DNA from: Adiantum capillus-veneris
Taxonomy: Eukaryota; Streptophyta; Polypodiopsida; Polypodiales; Pteridaceae
NCBI GenBank assembly: GCA_014529385.2
Contig: CM043944.1
Location: 94,386,476 to 94,419,475, forward strand
Direction: 5' to 3'
Length of the DNA: 33,000 nt
Shown: positions 1 to 8,231 of the stretch, one piece after another
Position numbering within the stretch: the stretch's first letter is position 1
Layout: the number at the start of each line of letters is the position of its first letter
Translations under genes and position numbers: made by a program
The notes under the pieces: model-generated
What the model was told of the DNA's origin: nothing
Seen by the model: the letters and a program-made list of their open reading frames with translations, nothing else
The model's database searches: none

Positions 1-350
1 AGTACGAAAGTGTCTCTTAGGTCAGTCCATTTCTTAGTTGAATCCACCTCAAGAAAATCAGACTCTCCACTACACACAGTAGCGTTGCGACCCTCCATGA
101 TTATCTTGAACCATTGCACGTCGAACAAGTCGACAAAAAATCCTCTATAATCGATCCTCAAAATCTCTTGTGGCGTGCCAAAGTAAGTGAGTTCCGCCAC
201 CACAGGATCTGCATCAGAGGACCGTCGTCAACTAGACTGTTCAAATTTTGCCATGATTCTACAATCTTGAGTAAAACGTTTTTTGTCGATCCGTTCCACC
301 CTAAAATGTTGACCTTTACACCATGCTGCTGTGTATGACTTATACTACAA
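1..350 (-). pseudogene. CACTA-1 tnp2 DUF4216 region, running off the window
   Basis: On the minus strand the stretch around 350-225 reads SHTQQHGVKVNILGWNGSTK, and after a frame change near 218-224 the next frame reads AELTYFGTPQEILRIDYRGF and FFVDLFDVQWFKI, then DFLEVDSTKKW. The Tyr-(Tyr/Phe)-Gly...Ile...Asp-Tyr...Leu-Phe...Trp pattern is the DUF4216 signature found downstream of DUF4218 in plant CACTA transposases. The segment lies in order behind the DUF4218 part and continues past base 1. Confidence 0.75.
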
Positions 351-374
351 CCAAAAAAGATTATGAGTGGCCGT

Positions 375-1179
375 TCAAACCTCTAGAAAGTTACTAGTCG
401 TACATTGCAAACTTACCTTGGTCGCGCAACCCCTAGAGTACTCCCACTCTTCCTCAGTCACTTCTTCACCGCACTGTTGTGCGCTTTTTAATTGGTTGTG
501 CAACCATCTTAAGCTCATGAATGTTGGTAGGATCTCCAGACCCGTCGGATAGTGCATCGGTGGTCGTCCTCCCCGTCTCCACTCGATTCTTGCCCTTTGT
601 CGCTCTTGCTTTGCATCCTCATATTGTGAAATCCACTTCTGCATGACTGGATTGTGAAGCATGCAAAATCGGTTGATTTTAGCCTCTAGATCTTCCGTCA
701 TCTTCTTCTCAACACCGAGATTGCACGTGACAATTCCATACATGCGTTCATCATCTATGGTTCGTCATAGCGTGTCCCGGGCTTTATCAAATCCGTCTAG
801 CCACTCTCCAATGTACACTAGGGACTGATACCATCCAATCTTCTGCCATGCTACCCTCCGGACGTGCCTTTTGACGCATATATCCCTTGAGCGTTTTCAT
901 GAAACGTTCTAAAAAGAACATCCATCTGGAATGTACTGTGCCAGCTATTTCCACCTCATCAACTATGTGAACAAGAAAATGCAATTGAATGGTTAGCATG
1001 GTAGTAGGAAAATGTTTCTCAAACATGCACACAACCTCCGCAGCGTTTAGTTTGGCGAATGGTATGGAGTCTAAGTTGATCTCCTTTTGTGAGATCCATT
1101 GCACCAACTTCGCAAGTTTGTAGATTGTGTTACGGACGTCAAGAGACAAACATCCCTCAATGGAAACCGGTAAAATAAA
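375..1179 (-). pseudogene. CACTA-1 tnp2 DUF4218 region, frameshifted
   Basis: From 1179 downward the frame reads FILPVSIEGCLSLDVRNTIY and continues to LERFMKTLKGYMRQKARPEG and SMAEDW, a typical DUF4218 core. About 13 residues that look open upstream of 1179 are intron, not exon. Near 827-832 a one-base difference shifts the frame: the continuation QSLVYIGEWLDGFDKARDTL is in the next frame and matches VQEAFVYISEYL in the second CACTA copy. A TGA (about 765) then interrupts it, after which a 122-codon stretch (375-743) runs through KINRFCMLHNPVMQKWISQY, normal C-terminal linker for this family. Confidence 0.85.
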
Positions 1180-1267
1180 CTGCAAAACACGTGCAGCAAT
1201 GATATTAAAGTCCACACACGAATTTGTTACACAATTCTCACTATGATATACTCCATTATGAACATAT

Positions 1268-1871
1268 CTGACACATTTTATGCGAGTCGTGTGACTTCAA
1301 ACCGGTAAGCTTTCCTTCTTTAGTAAAACACGTTCGGAGCGAGTGCATTACGCCAGTGGGGGTCCGCAAAGATCGAATGGTCTCTTTTACTTTGCGTTCT
1401 TGGGCTCCTGTCAAAATCTAGGGTGCTTTAGGCAGTGTTATCGATCCATCGGACGCTGTTTGTGGCCAATATTGCTCCATATGATCCACATTTCTAAGGT
1501 CAACTCTGGCTCCCAAAGTATCTTTCTTGCCGGTCAGATGGTCCCATAGTAGATTACCCACATTCTTGAATATGTGCATTGGATCGAGCAAGTGATTGAT
1601 CATGAGTCAGGGCCGATATGGTAACTCGTACCATAGAGATAGTCTCTTCATTCCTGGGGGCAATCCGTCATCACACATCTCCTTCTGCTCTAACCATGCT
1701 TGTGCAAACATCCTCGGTGGCTCTCTTCCCAAAAAGCCGTCCGTAGCACATGATTCTCTGCAAGATACGCTTGATGACCTTCGTAGATTTGCTTCTTTAG
1801 TGAGGGCACCCTACATGCATTCAGTCTAGGTCCACATGTGACACATGCTCTGTATCCGCTTGTTTGAAGCC
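1268..1871 (-). pseudogene. CACTA-1 tnp2 exon 3: end of Transposase_21
   Basis: The exon begins GLQTSGYRACVTCGPRLNAC, the family's Gly-Tyr-x-Ala-Cys-x2-Cys block. It includes LLDPMHIFKNVGNLLWDHLT with KKDTLGARVDL, matching the conserved Asp-x-Met-His-Ile-x-Lys-Asn-Val motif. It ends in KEGKLTGLKSHDSHKMCQ at 1268-1321, the family's Gly-Leu-Lys-Ser-His-Asp block, in a different frame from the preceding piece, so a frameshift lies near 1320-1420. The next intron (1180-1267, 88 bp) would start AT rather than GT, although its acceptor TTTTGCAG is good and phase 0 is kept. In the second copy the equivalent donor is a normal GT. Confidence 0.82.
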
Positions 1872-1953
1872 CTACATGTATACACATGATAATAGATCAG
1901 CTTGAGAAAAACCAAGATTTACAGTGTCTGAGTGAGGAGTGTAAATAGATCAC

Positions 1954-2693
1954 CTGAGCATTCTGTTAGTCCGGGATAGTCATGCATGGTCCACATTAGA
2001 ATGCCTCTGATCAAAGCATTCCGTCGACCTGTGTGTCGGCTCAAATCCACCACCTCTATGACAATCCACAATTGTTGTAGCTCTTCCAATAGTGGACGAA
2101 GATACACATCCATATTCTTCACTTTATATCGCCCAGGCACAATCAAGCTTAGCCATAGGTTCCCCTTCTTCGTAGTCAACCACGGGGGAATGTTGTAGTT
2201 GACGATGACAACGAGGCATACACTGTAAGATGGTGATCTTTGACCAAATGGATTTACGCCATCCATAGCCAGGCCTAAGCGCAACTTTCAAGCTTCCCTG
2301 GCAAAATTCGACCATGTTCCATCTATATGTTTCCAGGTTGCACAATCTGCAGGAATCCGTAGCACACCATCCGAAGATTTATTCTCCTCATGCCATGATG
2401 CTAGGGTGGCCATGGACTTACATTCGAAGAAATGCTTGATGCGAGGAAGCAGAGGAAAATGTCGAAAAACATTTTACGGAATTTTTGTTCCGTGGAGATC
2501 TACGCGATATCTTTCGGAATCACATTTCGGACACTTCTCCATGTCTATGTTTCCCCCTCTGAAAAGAATGCAGTCATTAGGACAAGCATGGATCGAATTG
2601 TAATCCATCCCCAAGTTTCGCAAAATCTTTCTTGCTTCCTCTCGGGAATCTGGCATCACATTATCAGCTGGTAGTATGTGCTCTTTGAGCAAT
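1954..2693 (-). pseudogene. CACTA-1 tnp2 exon 2: Transposase_21 domain, broken
   Basis: This exon holds the most recognisable tnp2 signatures: ARKILRNLGMDYNSIHACPN followed by DC (the conserved HACPNDC block), a C-x2-C pair in CPKCDSERYR, FPLLPRIKHFF, and further on LRLGLAMDGVNPFG with PPWLTTKKGN. The domain is the presumed DNA-cleaving core of CACTA transposase. Breaks: one frame change at about 2470-2500, and a stop just before the KLRLGLAMDG block near 2288. The exon ends after MHDYPGLTECSG at donor CAG|GTGATC (1954/1953). The intron is 1872-1953 (82 bp), acceptor CATGTAG, and the frame is maintained. Confidence 0.85.
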
Positions 2694-2789
2694 CTACACA
2701 ACATAAAAATACGGTACAATTGTGTAAAAAGCTATCAGATAATTATACATTTAGAGTTTTATTAAAGTAAACTAATTGTAATAGATCAC

Positions 2790-3262
2790 CTGAAAAGCGC
2801 TGTGACGCTAGTGTCACTCCATCCAAACTTTGTCTGCATGTTGAGAAGAACCAGGAGCGCTTTCAATCTAGACACACGTGCTCCATTATACAATGGCGTA
2901 TCGGCTTCACTTTTCATATCATCATAGACAAGCCTTTCTGAATCCATGATCTTCTCGATCATTTCATCAATCTCGGGCTCAAGCATTGCCTCATTGGGAA
3001 TGTGGTCTGCATGATCATCCCCCGAGCTGTCAGAGGCTACATCTTGTGGCCTCACATATGCTGCTTGACCAAAGCGCCTGCGAACACGTCTATTGGGTTG
3101 CAAGATTGCTGCCTGTTGGCCAGCGTCAGAGTCCGGCGAGTTATTGGCAACAATTCGATCTATAATAGATGGATCGAACTCACCAAATTCCTGAACGTGC
3201 TACAAAGAAACGCGTCTTGTCCGTCGCACAGCATGCTTGCAATGGTTACAAGGACATAAAAT
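2790..3262 (-). pseudogene. CACTA-1 tnp2 exon 1: transposase-associated domain and acidic linker
   Basis: The minus-strand translation near 3190-3255 contains ILCPCNHCKHAVRRTRRVSL, the cysteine motif of the transposase-associated domain at the N terminus of plant CACTA transposases. A TAG at about 3200 follows it. The frame then stays open down to the exon end, first through an acidic linker and then through the segment DTPLYNGARVSRLKALLVLL, which has a clear counterpart in the second CACTA copy near 32500. The exon ends in a consensus donor (CAG|GTGATC) at 2790/2789. The intron is 2694-2789 (96 bp) with acceptor TGTGTAG, and splicing keeps the frame in phase 2. The start codon is not identifiable. 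Confidence 0.8.
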
Positions 3263-3383
3263 CCTCGTTGAGAGATAGGTGTTTCGGTTGGACGGCCCCA
3301 CATCCTCGTCACTACTCACAATGAGGGTAAAAATCTTATAAACTGGACAACAAATTTAATCTTCTATTGGCATTCTTCGTCTT

Positions 3384-3386
<3 letters not shown>

Positions 3387-3479
<93 letters not shown>
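3387..3479. repeat. (TC)n microsatellite
   Basis: Uninterrupted TC dinucleotides for about 93 bp, pyrimidine-rich on the plus strand. It sits just upstream of the CACTA-1 transposase exon 1. Confidence 0.99.
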
Positions 3480-3482
<3 letters not shown>

Positions 3483-4009
3483 TTCACAGTGTAAACTACC
3501 TCACATTCTCTAGTCATGTCCAATCCCCGCACACCTCGGTCTAGAGGTGCACGGAGATCAGAACCACCGGGTTATAATCTCGTTTTTATTGGCCAATGCC
3601 TATATTTGTGGGTACAAGAAATCTACACACCCACGTCTACATGATACTGCATGTAGTGGACAAAATCCCTTTGCCTCTTCTCTAGCTGTAGCATTTCACA
3701 GCATCTTAACATCTTTTCACAGTAGATATTTGTTTGTAGCATGCAGGCACGCAATTCTTGCAATGTAGCTGATGTCTGCTCAAGGCACTTAATTCTTAAT
3801 CTAGATTTGACGGGATGTGGTGTGTGTGTGTGTGTGACCCTTGGAATCGTCATCTTGCATCACTAATTTCTGTGTAGGCTCAATTTGCTCTTCCATCAGC
3901 TGAACATGACGGCTTATTGTATGGTAGCAGCAGTCGAACATGCAGGTGGAATTGCTAGTCCGCATGGACTGTCGAGGCTACGAGCGCAGGAAATTTTCTC
4001 GCCATTTCT
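3480..4009. other. CACTA-1 5' region, no recognisable gene
   Basis: No convincing coding sequence. A minus-strand open frame at 3623-3853 (76 codons) encodes a Gln/Cys/Met-rich stretch (CLEQTSATLQELRACMLQTN) that could be a shred of the second CACTA protein, but I cannot identify it. A plus-strand frame starting at 3515 encodes about 42 residues of no known family. A short (GT)n tract lies near 3818-3834. Confidence 0.5.
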
Positions 4010-4225
4010 TCTAACCTTAAATAACCTAAATCTAATCTAATATAACATAAATAAATCTAAATTAATAAACCTAAATCTAATCTAATATAACGTAAATCTA
4101 AATCTAACGTAAATAAACCTAAATCTAATCAAACGTGAATCTAACTAAAAATAAACATAAATCTAATCTAATTTAACTTAAATAAACCTAAATCTAATTT
4201 AACGTAAGTCTACATCTAACCTAAT
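4010..4225. repeat. AT-rich degenerate short repeat (CTAAATCTAA-type)
   Basis: About 215 bp made of irregular CTAAATCTAA, CTAATATAAC and GTAAATCTAA words. It loosely resembles the plant telomere unit CCCTAAA read on this strand, but no exact unit is present and spacing varies. Treated as simple-sequence expansion. Confidence 0.7.
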
Positions 4226-4250
4226 TTTTAACGTCTTTTGGGATAGTTTC

Positions 4251-4637
4251 CTACAACGTTAAAACTCTCTTCTCCTTGTGTGTGTGTGTGGGTGTGTGCG
4301 TGCCAATAAAAAGAGAAAAATGGTATAACCTTTCTATCACCCAAGTGTGGTAGATTGGTTTTGCCATTTTCCTCTTGAATAACAAGTCTTGAGTTCCACT
4401 CCTCGTCGGCTAGATTTTTAGGTCTCTTTAATTAGTCTCCTACGGCGTTAAATTAAACTCTCTTCTTCTCGGGGGTGTGTGTGGGTGTGTGTACACGCCA
4501 ATAAAAAAAGGAGAAAAATGGTATAACTTTTCTATCACCAAAGTGTGATAGATTGGTTATGCCATCTCCCTTATGAATAACATGTCTTGAGTTCAACTCC
4601 TGTCGACTAGATCTTTAAGGTCTCTTGGGATAGTTTC
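4251..4637 (+). repeat. Tandem pair of about 190-bp units, possibly a tRNA-derived SINE dimer
   Basis: The two units are 4251-4439 and 4440-4637, and a third partial unit starts at 4638 (the CTACRRYGTT anchor recurs at 4251, 4440 and 4638). Each unit has a (GT)n stretch, then GCCAATAAAAA, ATGGTATAAC, a TCTATCAC...AAGTGTGRTAGATTGG block, and an 11-bp block at 4392-4402 or 4590-4600. In the second unit that block is AGTTCAACTCC, an exact fit to the Pol III B-box pattern RGTTCRANTCC, and in the first unit it differs at one base. The AAGTG-GTAGA block about 45 bp upstream looks like a decayed A box. A tRNA-derived origin is inference. Confidence 0.5.
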
Positions 4638-4661
4638 CTACGATGTTAAGACTCTCTTCTT

Positions 4662-4667
4662 CTTCTT

Positions 4668-4704
<37 letters not shown>

Positions 4705-4855
4705 CTCTCTCAATGTGTGTGTGCATTCTTTGATTATGCATGTGTACGCGTTTTTGGTTTATGCATGCTCTCTCTCTCTCTCTCTTTTCCTCTCTCAATG
4801 TGTGTGTGCTTTCTTTGTTTATGCATGTGTGTGTGCGTTTTTTGTTTATGCTTGT

Positions 4856-4892
<37 letters not shown>

Positions 4893-4899
4893 AACATAA

Positions 4900-4965
<66 letters not shown>

Positions 4966-5036
4966 GAGAAGGGACCATGAGAGTGAGGAGAGGGAAGGAG
5001 CATACGTGGCTCTCCTTCCTCTCCTCGTGTGTGTGT

Positions 5037-5068
<32 letters not shown>

Positions 5069-5115
5069 AAGAGGGAGAGAGAAAGAGGGGATACGTGGCT
5101 CTCCTTCCTCTCCTC

Positions 5116-5151
<36 letters not shown>

Positions 5152-5300
5152 CAGAGGGAGAGAGAAAGAGGGGAAGGGAACATGCGAGTGAGGAGAGGGA
5201 AGGAGCATACCTGGCTCTTCTTACTCTCCTCGTCGTGTGTGTGTGTGTGTGTGTGTGTGGAGAAGAAAGAGAGAGGGAGAGAGAGAGAGGGAGAGCGTTA
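4662..5300. repeat. Compound (CT)n/(GT)n/(GA)n microsatellite with higher-order repeats
   Basis: Pyrimidine tracts (4662-4868), then (GT)n and (GA)n blocks. Two layers of longer repeat are visible. One is a TGTGTGTGC...TTTATGCATG unit repeated about every 60-90 bp in 4700-4860. The other is a block containing GGAGAGGGAAGGAGCATAC plus TGGCTCTYCTT, recurring near 4985, 5190 and, shortened, 5090, each time followed by (GT)n then (GA)n. Open frames here are artefacts of dinucleotide repeats. Confidence 0.97.
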
Positions 5301-5322
5301 CCTTGCTTGCTTGAGTGCGCAT

Positions 5323-5353
5323 CGAAAACTCAGATATGAGATCTGAGTTTTCG
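5323..5353. repeat. Perfect 13-bp inverted repeat, 5-bp loop
   Basis: Left arm CGAAAACTCAGAT (5323-5335), loop ATGAG, right arm ATCTGAGTTTTCG (5341-5353). It lies in the CACTA-1 subterminal region, just inside the hairpin at 5385-5442. Confidence 0.97.
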
Positions 5354-5384
5354 GACGCTCTCGGTTATTTTTTTAAGCCCTGGC

Positions 5385-5442
5385 GGCGTCGCTATGAGCG
5401 TCGCTATGTTACTTGTAACATAGTGACGCTCATAGAGACGCC
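5385..5442. repeat. 28-bp inverted repeat with 2-nt loop, CACTA subterminal motif
   Basis: Arms 5385-5412 and 5415-5442 are complementary except for two positions. Each arm holds two copies of a GCGTCGCTATG-type word. Further copies follow on either strand at about 5443-5466 (TATAGCGACGCC) and 5498-5508 (GAGCGTCGCTA). In CACTA elements, clustered short subterminal repeats of this kind bind the element's own DNA-binding protein. That role is inferred here. Confidence 0.9.
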
Positions 5443-5490
5443 TATAGCGAAGCATATAGCGACGCCGTGCTTTTTCATTTTTGAGCATCG

Positions 5491-5529
5491 CACTACGAGC
5501 GTCGCTACTATTAAGCACGTCTTGTAGTG
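5491..5529 (-). repeat. CACTA-1 terminal inverted repeat (right end)
   Basis: Read on the minus strand from 5529 it begins CACTACAAGACGTGC and soon enters the TAGCGACGCTCGTAGTG motif. CACTA at the extreme end defines the superfamily. The neighbouring base 5530 belongs to LINE-B coding sequence, so this is a real element edge. The matching left terminus is outside the window. Confidence 0.88.
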
Positions 5530-6014
5530 ATACCATGTTGAAGTTGAAGGTTGAACATATCACACATCCACTCATGGGTAAAATCTCTCGTCCATTTGAT
5601 CATCTCCAGCTTGATATCTTGAAGATCTCCCGCTTTGTGAGTGGTCAACTTTTCAAGCCCACCGCATACATCCTCATTAGTAAAAGAAGAGGGCATACAT
5701 GGGAGTGAACAATAAAATGATATTTTTTCCAGCATTTGGTTGCTCATATAATTGCCTACAATGTATGTACATATTCACAAGACTCAAGTTACCAAAAATC
5801 TCAACCTACTTGTCCCTCAAGTTTCTCCAAAATCTTTCACTTCACGTGCCTTTTCTTGGATTTGAGAAAGTTGTTGCTTTACTTCCCATCTCCTTCTCTT
5901 CTTTTGAATTAATGCCTCGTATGTATGCAAATGAATTTGATAGTTGTTTTTGTCCATAGTTGCATCAAGCTTTATCAAACCACATTTTGTGTGATCTACA
6001 TTTGTTGATTCCAT
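5530..6014 (-). pseudogene. LINE-B ORF2 linker and first part of reverse transcriptase, cut by CACTA-1
   Basis: The linker block LHTYEALIQKKRRRWEVKQQ aligns with HSHTYKALVQKKRSSWEVKK of LINE-A (10445-10390). A second open piece (5747-5530) carries NEDVCGGLEKLTTHKAGDLQ and MCDMFNLQLQHG, the region just before the first RT motif. It ends abruptly at 5530 against the CACTA terminus. Several small frame changes occur in 5760-5860. Confidence 0.85.
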
Positions 6015-6984
6015 GGAGATGCTTTATGGAAAAGCATGCTTTGGCACAAGAACAATTAACTTTCTTGAAAGCTTCCCATTTAGTTTCCAATGGTGCGTCA
6101 TATTGAAACTTTGTCATCCATAACTTTTTCTCAACCATTTCAATATACATTGGTACACGTTTGAAATCCATACATAGTGATAACTTCTCTTCTCTTTGGC
6201 TGAGATTATCATGCTTAGTTGCTTCTCCACATGCAAGGTCAATACATAAGGTCCGATGGTTTGATTTTGGGGTCCATTGGCCAAACATAAAACTCTTTAT
6301 GCAATACATGATGGCTTCAAAGAGTACCATATAGTCAATCACACTATCCCTATTATGTTTTCTACATGTAAATCCATTGGTTTCACTCCACAAAATATAC
6401 CATTGGCAATGAGCATATATGTGCTATTACACATGTGTAAAAGTAACTTTCCATAGTGATCCGGCTCTTTCTCATCCATTAAAGTACAATCATACAAGTG
6501 AACTTCCTCCAACTCCCTTGAAATGTATGGCATATCAAATTGTTGAGTATCATGTTGCAATGTTTTTGTGCGAGCATTCATATCCCCAAATACAATAACA
6601 TAACCTTTGCCTTTGAAATAAGCAATGTCCTCTTCTAAATCAAAAAATGGCTGATCTCTACCATGCAAGCATAAAAGGGGAATCATGATGAGAAATTTAG
6701 TAGCCGGCTACAAAAATGGGTGCTCTTTTTGATGTCATAAATTTCAGCCATACATAACGTTTGTACTTGTCATCTTTCACAATTGATACAAAATCTTCCA
6801 ATCCTTTCTTAAACATACATGCTACCCCTCCTTGCCCTCTTTGTTGCTTGAGATTCTTTGACCACATCAATGAATGTACATTGTAATCCTCCAACCTGTT
6901 AATCCTTTGTGTTTTTTGCTCCCAAGTTTCAATAAGAAGTACAACATCGGCTTTGCTTGTTAGTTCATCAATGCCAACCCCCAC
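5965..6984 (-). pseudogene. LINE-B ORF2 apurinic-type endonuclease domain
   Basis: This is the domain that nicks target DNA for target-primed reverse transcription. Visible family motifs in order: VVLLIETWEQ (catalytic Glu), QRGQGGVACMFKKGL, GYVIVFGDMNARTK (the GDxN block), SVIDYMVLFEAI (the IDY block) and PKSNHRTLCIDL. The last is normally Ser-Asp-His; here the Asp is Asn, which should inactivate it. The domain is split into three frames (6984-6697, 6686-6339, 6393-5965), so at least two frameshifts are present. Confidence 0.85.
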
Positions 6985-7056
6985 ATTCCATGGGTATCCA
7001 CTGCAATTCCAAAATCATATTTTCAATTGTAACTCGGTCTCATAGGTCACGCATCT

Positions 7057-7986
7057 CTATTTGCTCGAGGGACTTGCCTCCTCCTTGGGCACATTTTCTT
7101 CGTGAGAGATCTCCTTGTTTTTCTTATTCTTTTTCTCAAATGCCTTGCGATACATATTTTGTTGTTTAATAGTGCAATCTTCATATGCAAAACATTTTGT
7201 ATCTCTCAAATAGATCCAACTATTAAAGAATCTTTCGTTTGTTCTCACCCGGCATGGTGCATACACTTGGCCGATCTCCCGAGCGAAGAGTTCCTTGCTT
7301 ACCCACTCTCTATGTGCTCCATAGACCATAACGTCAGACATGCCAAAGTGGGTTTTGAAGAAATCTTCGATAACAATGGAAAGAGAAGGAGGCGTCTCTA
7401 ACTTCTCTTTGAGAATTCCACAAATAACATTGTTCTTCGAACGTCGATCCTGCAATCCACATTCTCAACATTCTTTGTTTGAGCCATAGCTTGCTTGAGG
7501 GAGGGATTAGGAACCACATTGCTACCACATACATGAGCCAAAGACTTGTTTGTGTATACATTTTTCATGTCGCATACATCCTGGCTCATGGTGTCAAAAT
7601 ATCTCCTCTTTTAATACATGGTCATGCTCTACTTTTCTCATGCGCTCCTTCAAATCATTCAAGTCCACAAGAGAGCGTTTACATTCCTTGACTTACTCTT
7701 CAAGTTGCATCAAACATGTTGTTTGCATCTGAAGTTTCCTCTTGAGATTCTCATTTCAACCACAAGAACCCTTAGTGTGCCATTCTCCATTTCAAGTGCC
7801 CGTAAGTATTCACGTTCTTTGTTTACGGTCTCTTGAAACGATACCAAACATGCCCTACTCATGGTTTTTGATGTTGTTGGTTGAGTGGTTATGTTTTTAT
7901 CTCCACACTTAGGAGATTTTGGATTATTTTCTACAATGGTTGTGGACCTTGGTGAAGAAGAACGACCCTTTTGAGTGCCTCAAGAC
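7057..7986 (-). pseudogene. LINE-B ORF1 (coiled-coil plus RRM-like nucleic-acid-binding protein), frameshifted
   Basis: ORF1 of this LINE type binds its RNA. The N-terminal half (7986 to about 7600) matches LINE-C ORF1 (MSFKTSKGSFSSTMSTI...) and is predicted helical. The middle reads DVCDMKNVYTNKSLAHVCGS and AMAQTKNVENVD. The C-terminal half at 7057-7455 contains RRSKNNVICGILKEK, VMVYGAHREW and IYLRDTKCFAYEDCTIKQQN, resembling the RNA-recognition and C-terminal domains of L1-type ORF1 proteins. It ends in a Lys/Glu-rich tail. Frame changes near 7400-7450 and above 7590 break the gene. Confidence 0.7.
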
Positions 7987-8129
7987 ATTGTATGTAAAAT
8001 AAGAGATGAGAGTCAACTTGTTCACTTTGAAAATGCTGCTCCAGAAATGCGTTCCATAACTTTGAAATTTTTTGTCTTTGCATCAATGCGTAGGGGTGTC
8101 GTGCTCTTCGATTGAGTCTATAGATCATC

Positions 8130-8134
<5 letters not shown>

Positions 8135-8178
<44 letters not shown>
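8135..8178. repeat. (GA)n microsatellite in LINE-B 5' UTR
   Basis: About 44 bp of GA on the plus strand, (TC)n in LINE sense. LINE-C has a comparable tract upstream of its ORF1 (23868-23922), and the flanking sequences are related (TGTGTAGGGG-type, CTATAGATCA). Confidence 0.97.
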
Positions 8179-8181
<3 letters not shown>

Positions 8182-8231
8182 TTCTATTATCGTCCTTGGA
8201 GGTCAAATATGACCTATGGGACCAAATGAAC

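Larger units (their letters stand above)
1..5529 (-). mobile_element. CACTA-1: CACTA (En/Spm) DNA transposon, right-hand part, left end outside window
   Basis: The coding remnants at 1-3262 on the minus strand carry the plant CACTA tnp2 domain order: transposase-associated domain, Transposase_21, DUF4218, DUF4216. The right end is a CACTA terminus: 5521-5529 reads cttgtagtg, which on the minus strand is CACTACAAG. Immediately outside, LINE coding sequence resumes at 5530, so the boundary is supported from both sides. The expected 3-bp target duplication would be ATA at 5530-5532; its partner lies left of the window. Between gene and terminus are microsatellites, a SINE-like tandem repeat and subterminal hairpins. 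The transposase is broken by frameshifts and stops, so mobility would need another element's enzyme. Confidence 0.9.
5530..8210 (-). mobile_element. LINE-B: non-LTR retrotransposon, interrupted by CACTA-1
   Basis: Reading leftwards from about 8210: a 5' UTR with a (GA)n tract, ORF1 (7986-7057), endonuclease (6984-5965), a linker (6014-5817) and the start of reverse transcriptase (5747-5530). The RT sequence stops at FNLQLQHG exactly where the CACTA terminus begins. The same stretch in LINE-A (MFSLALQYGMPHDW at 10079) continues normally. The rest of LINE-B therefore presumably lies left of CACTA-1, outside the window. The 5' edge is set by similarity to LINE-C (23590-23860). Confidence 0.88.

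Noticed and set aside
1180-1215. Start codon region of a 142-codon DUF4218 frame as a true protein start
   Set aside because: The first dozen codons lie in the intron upstream of the acceptor at 1180; the conserved sequence begins at 1179.
4010-4225. Interstitial telomere repeat
   Set aside because: No exact CCCTAAA or TTTAGGG units; words vary and look like AT-rich drift.
4643-5339. Several open frames of 60-149 codons on both strands
   Set aside because: They translate dinucleotide repeats (Ser-Leu, Thr-His, Arg-Glu, Cys-Val runs) and have no gene-like sequence.
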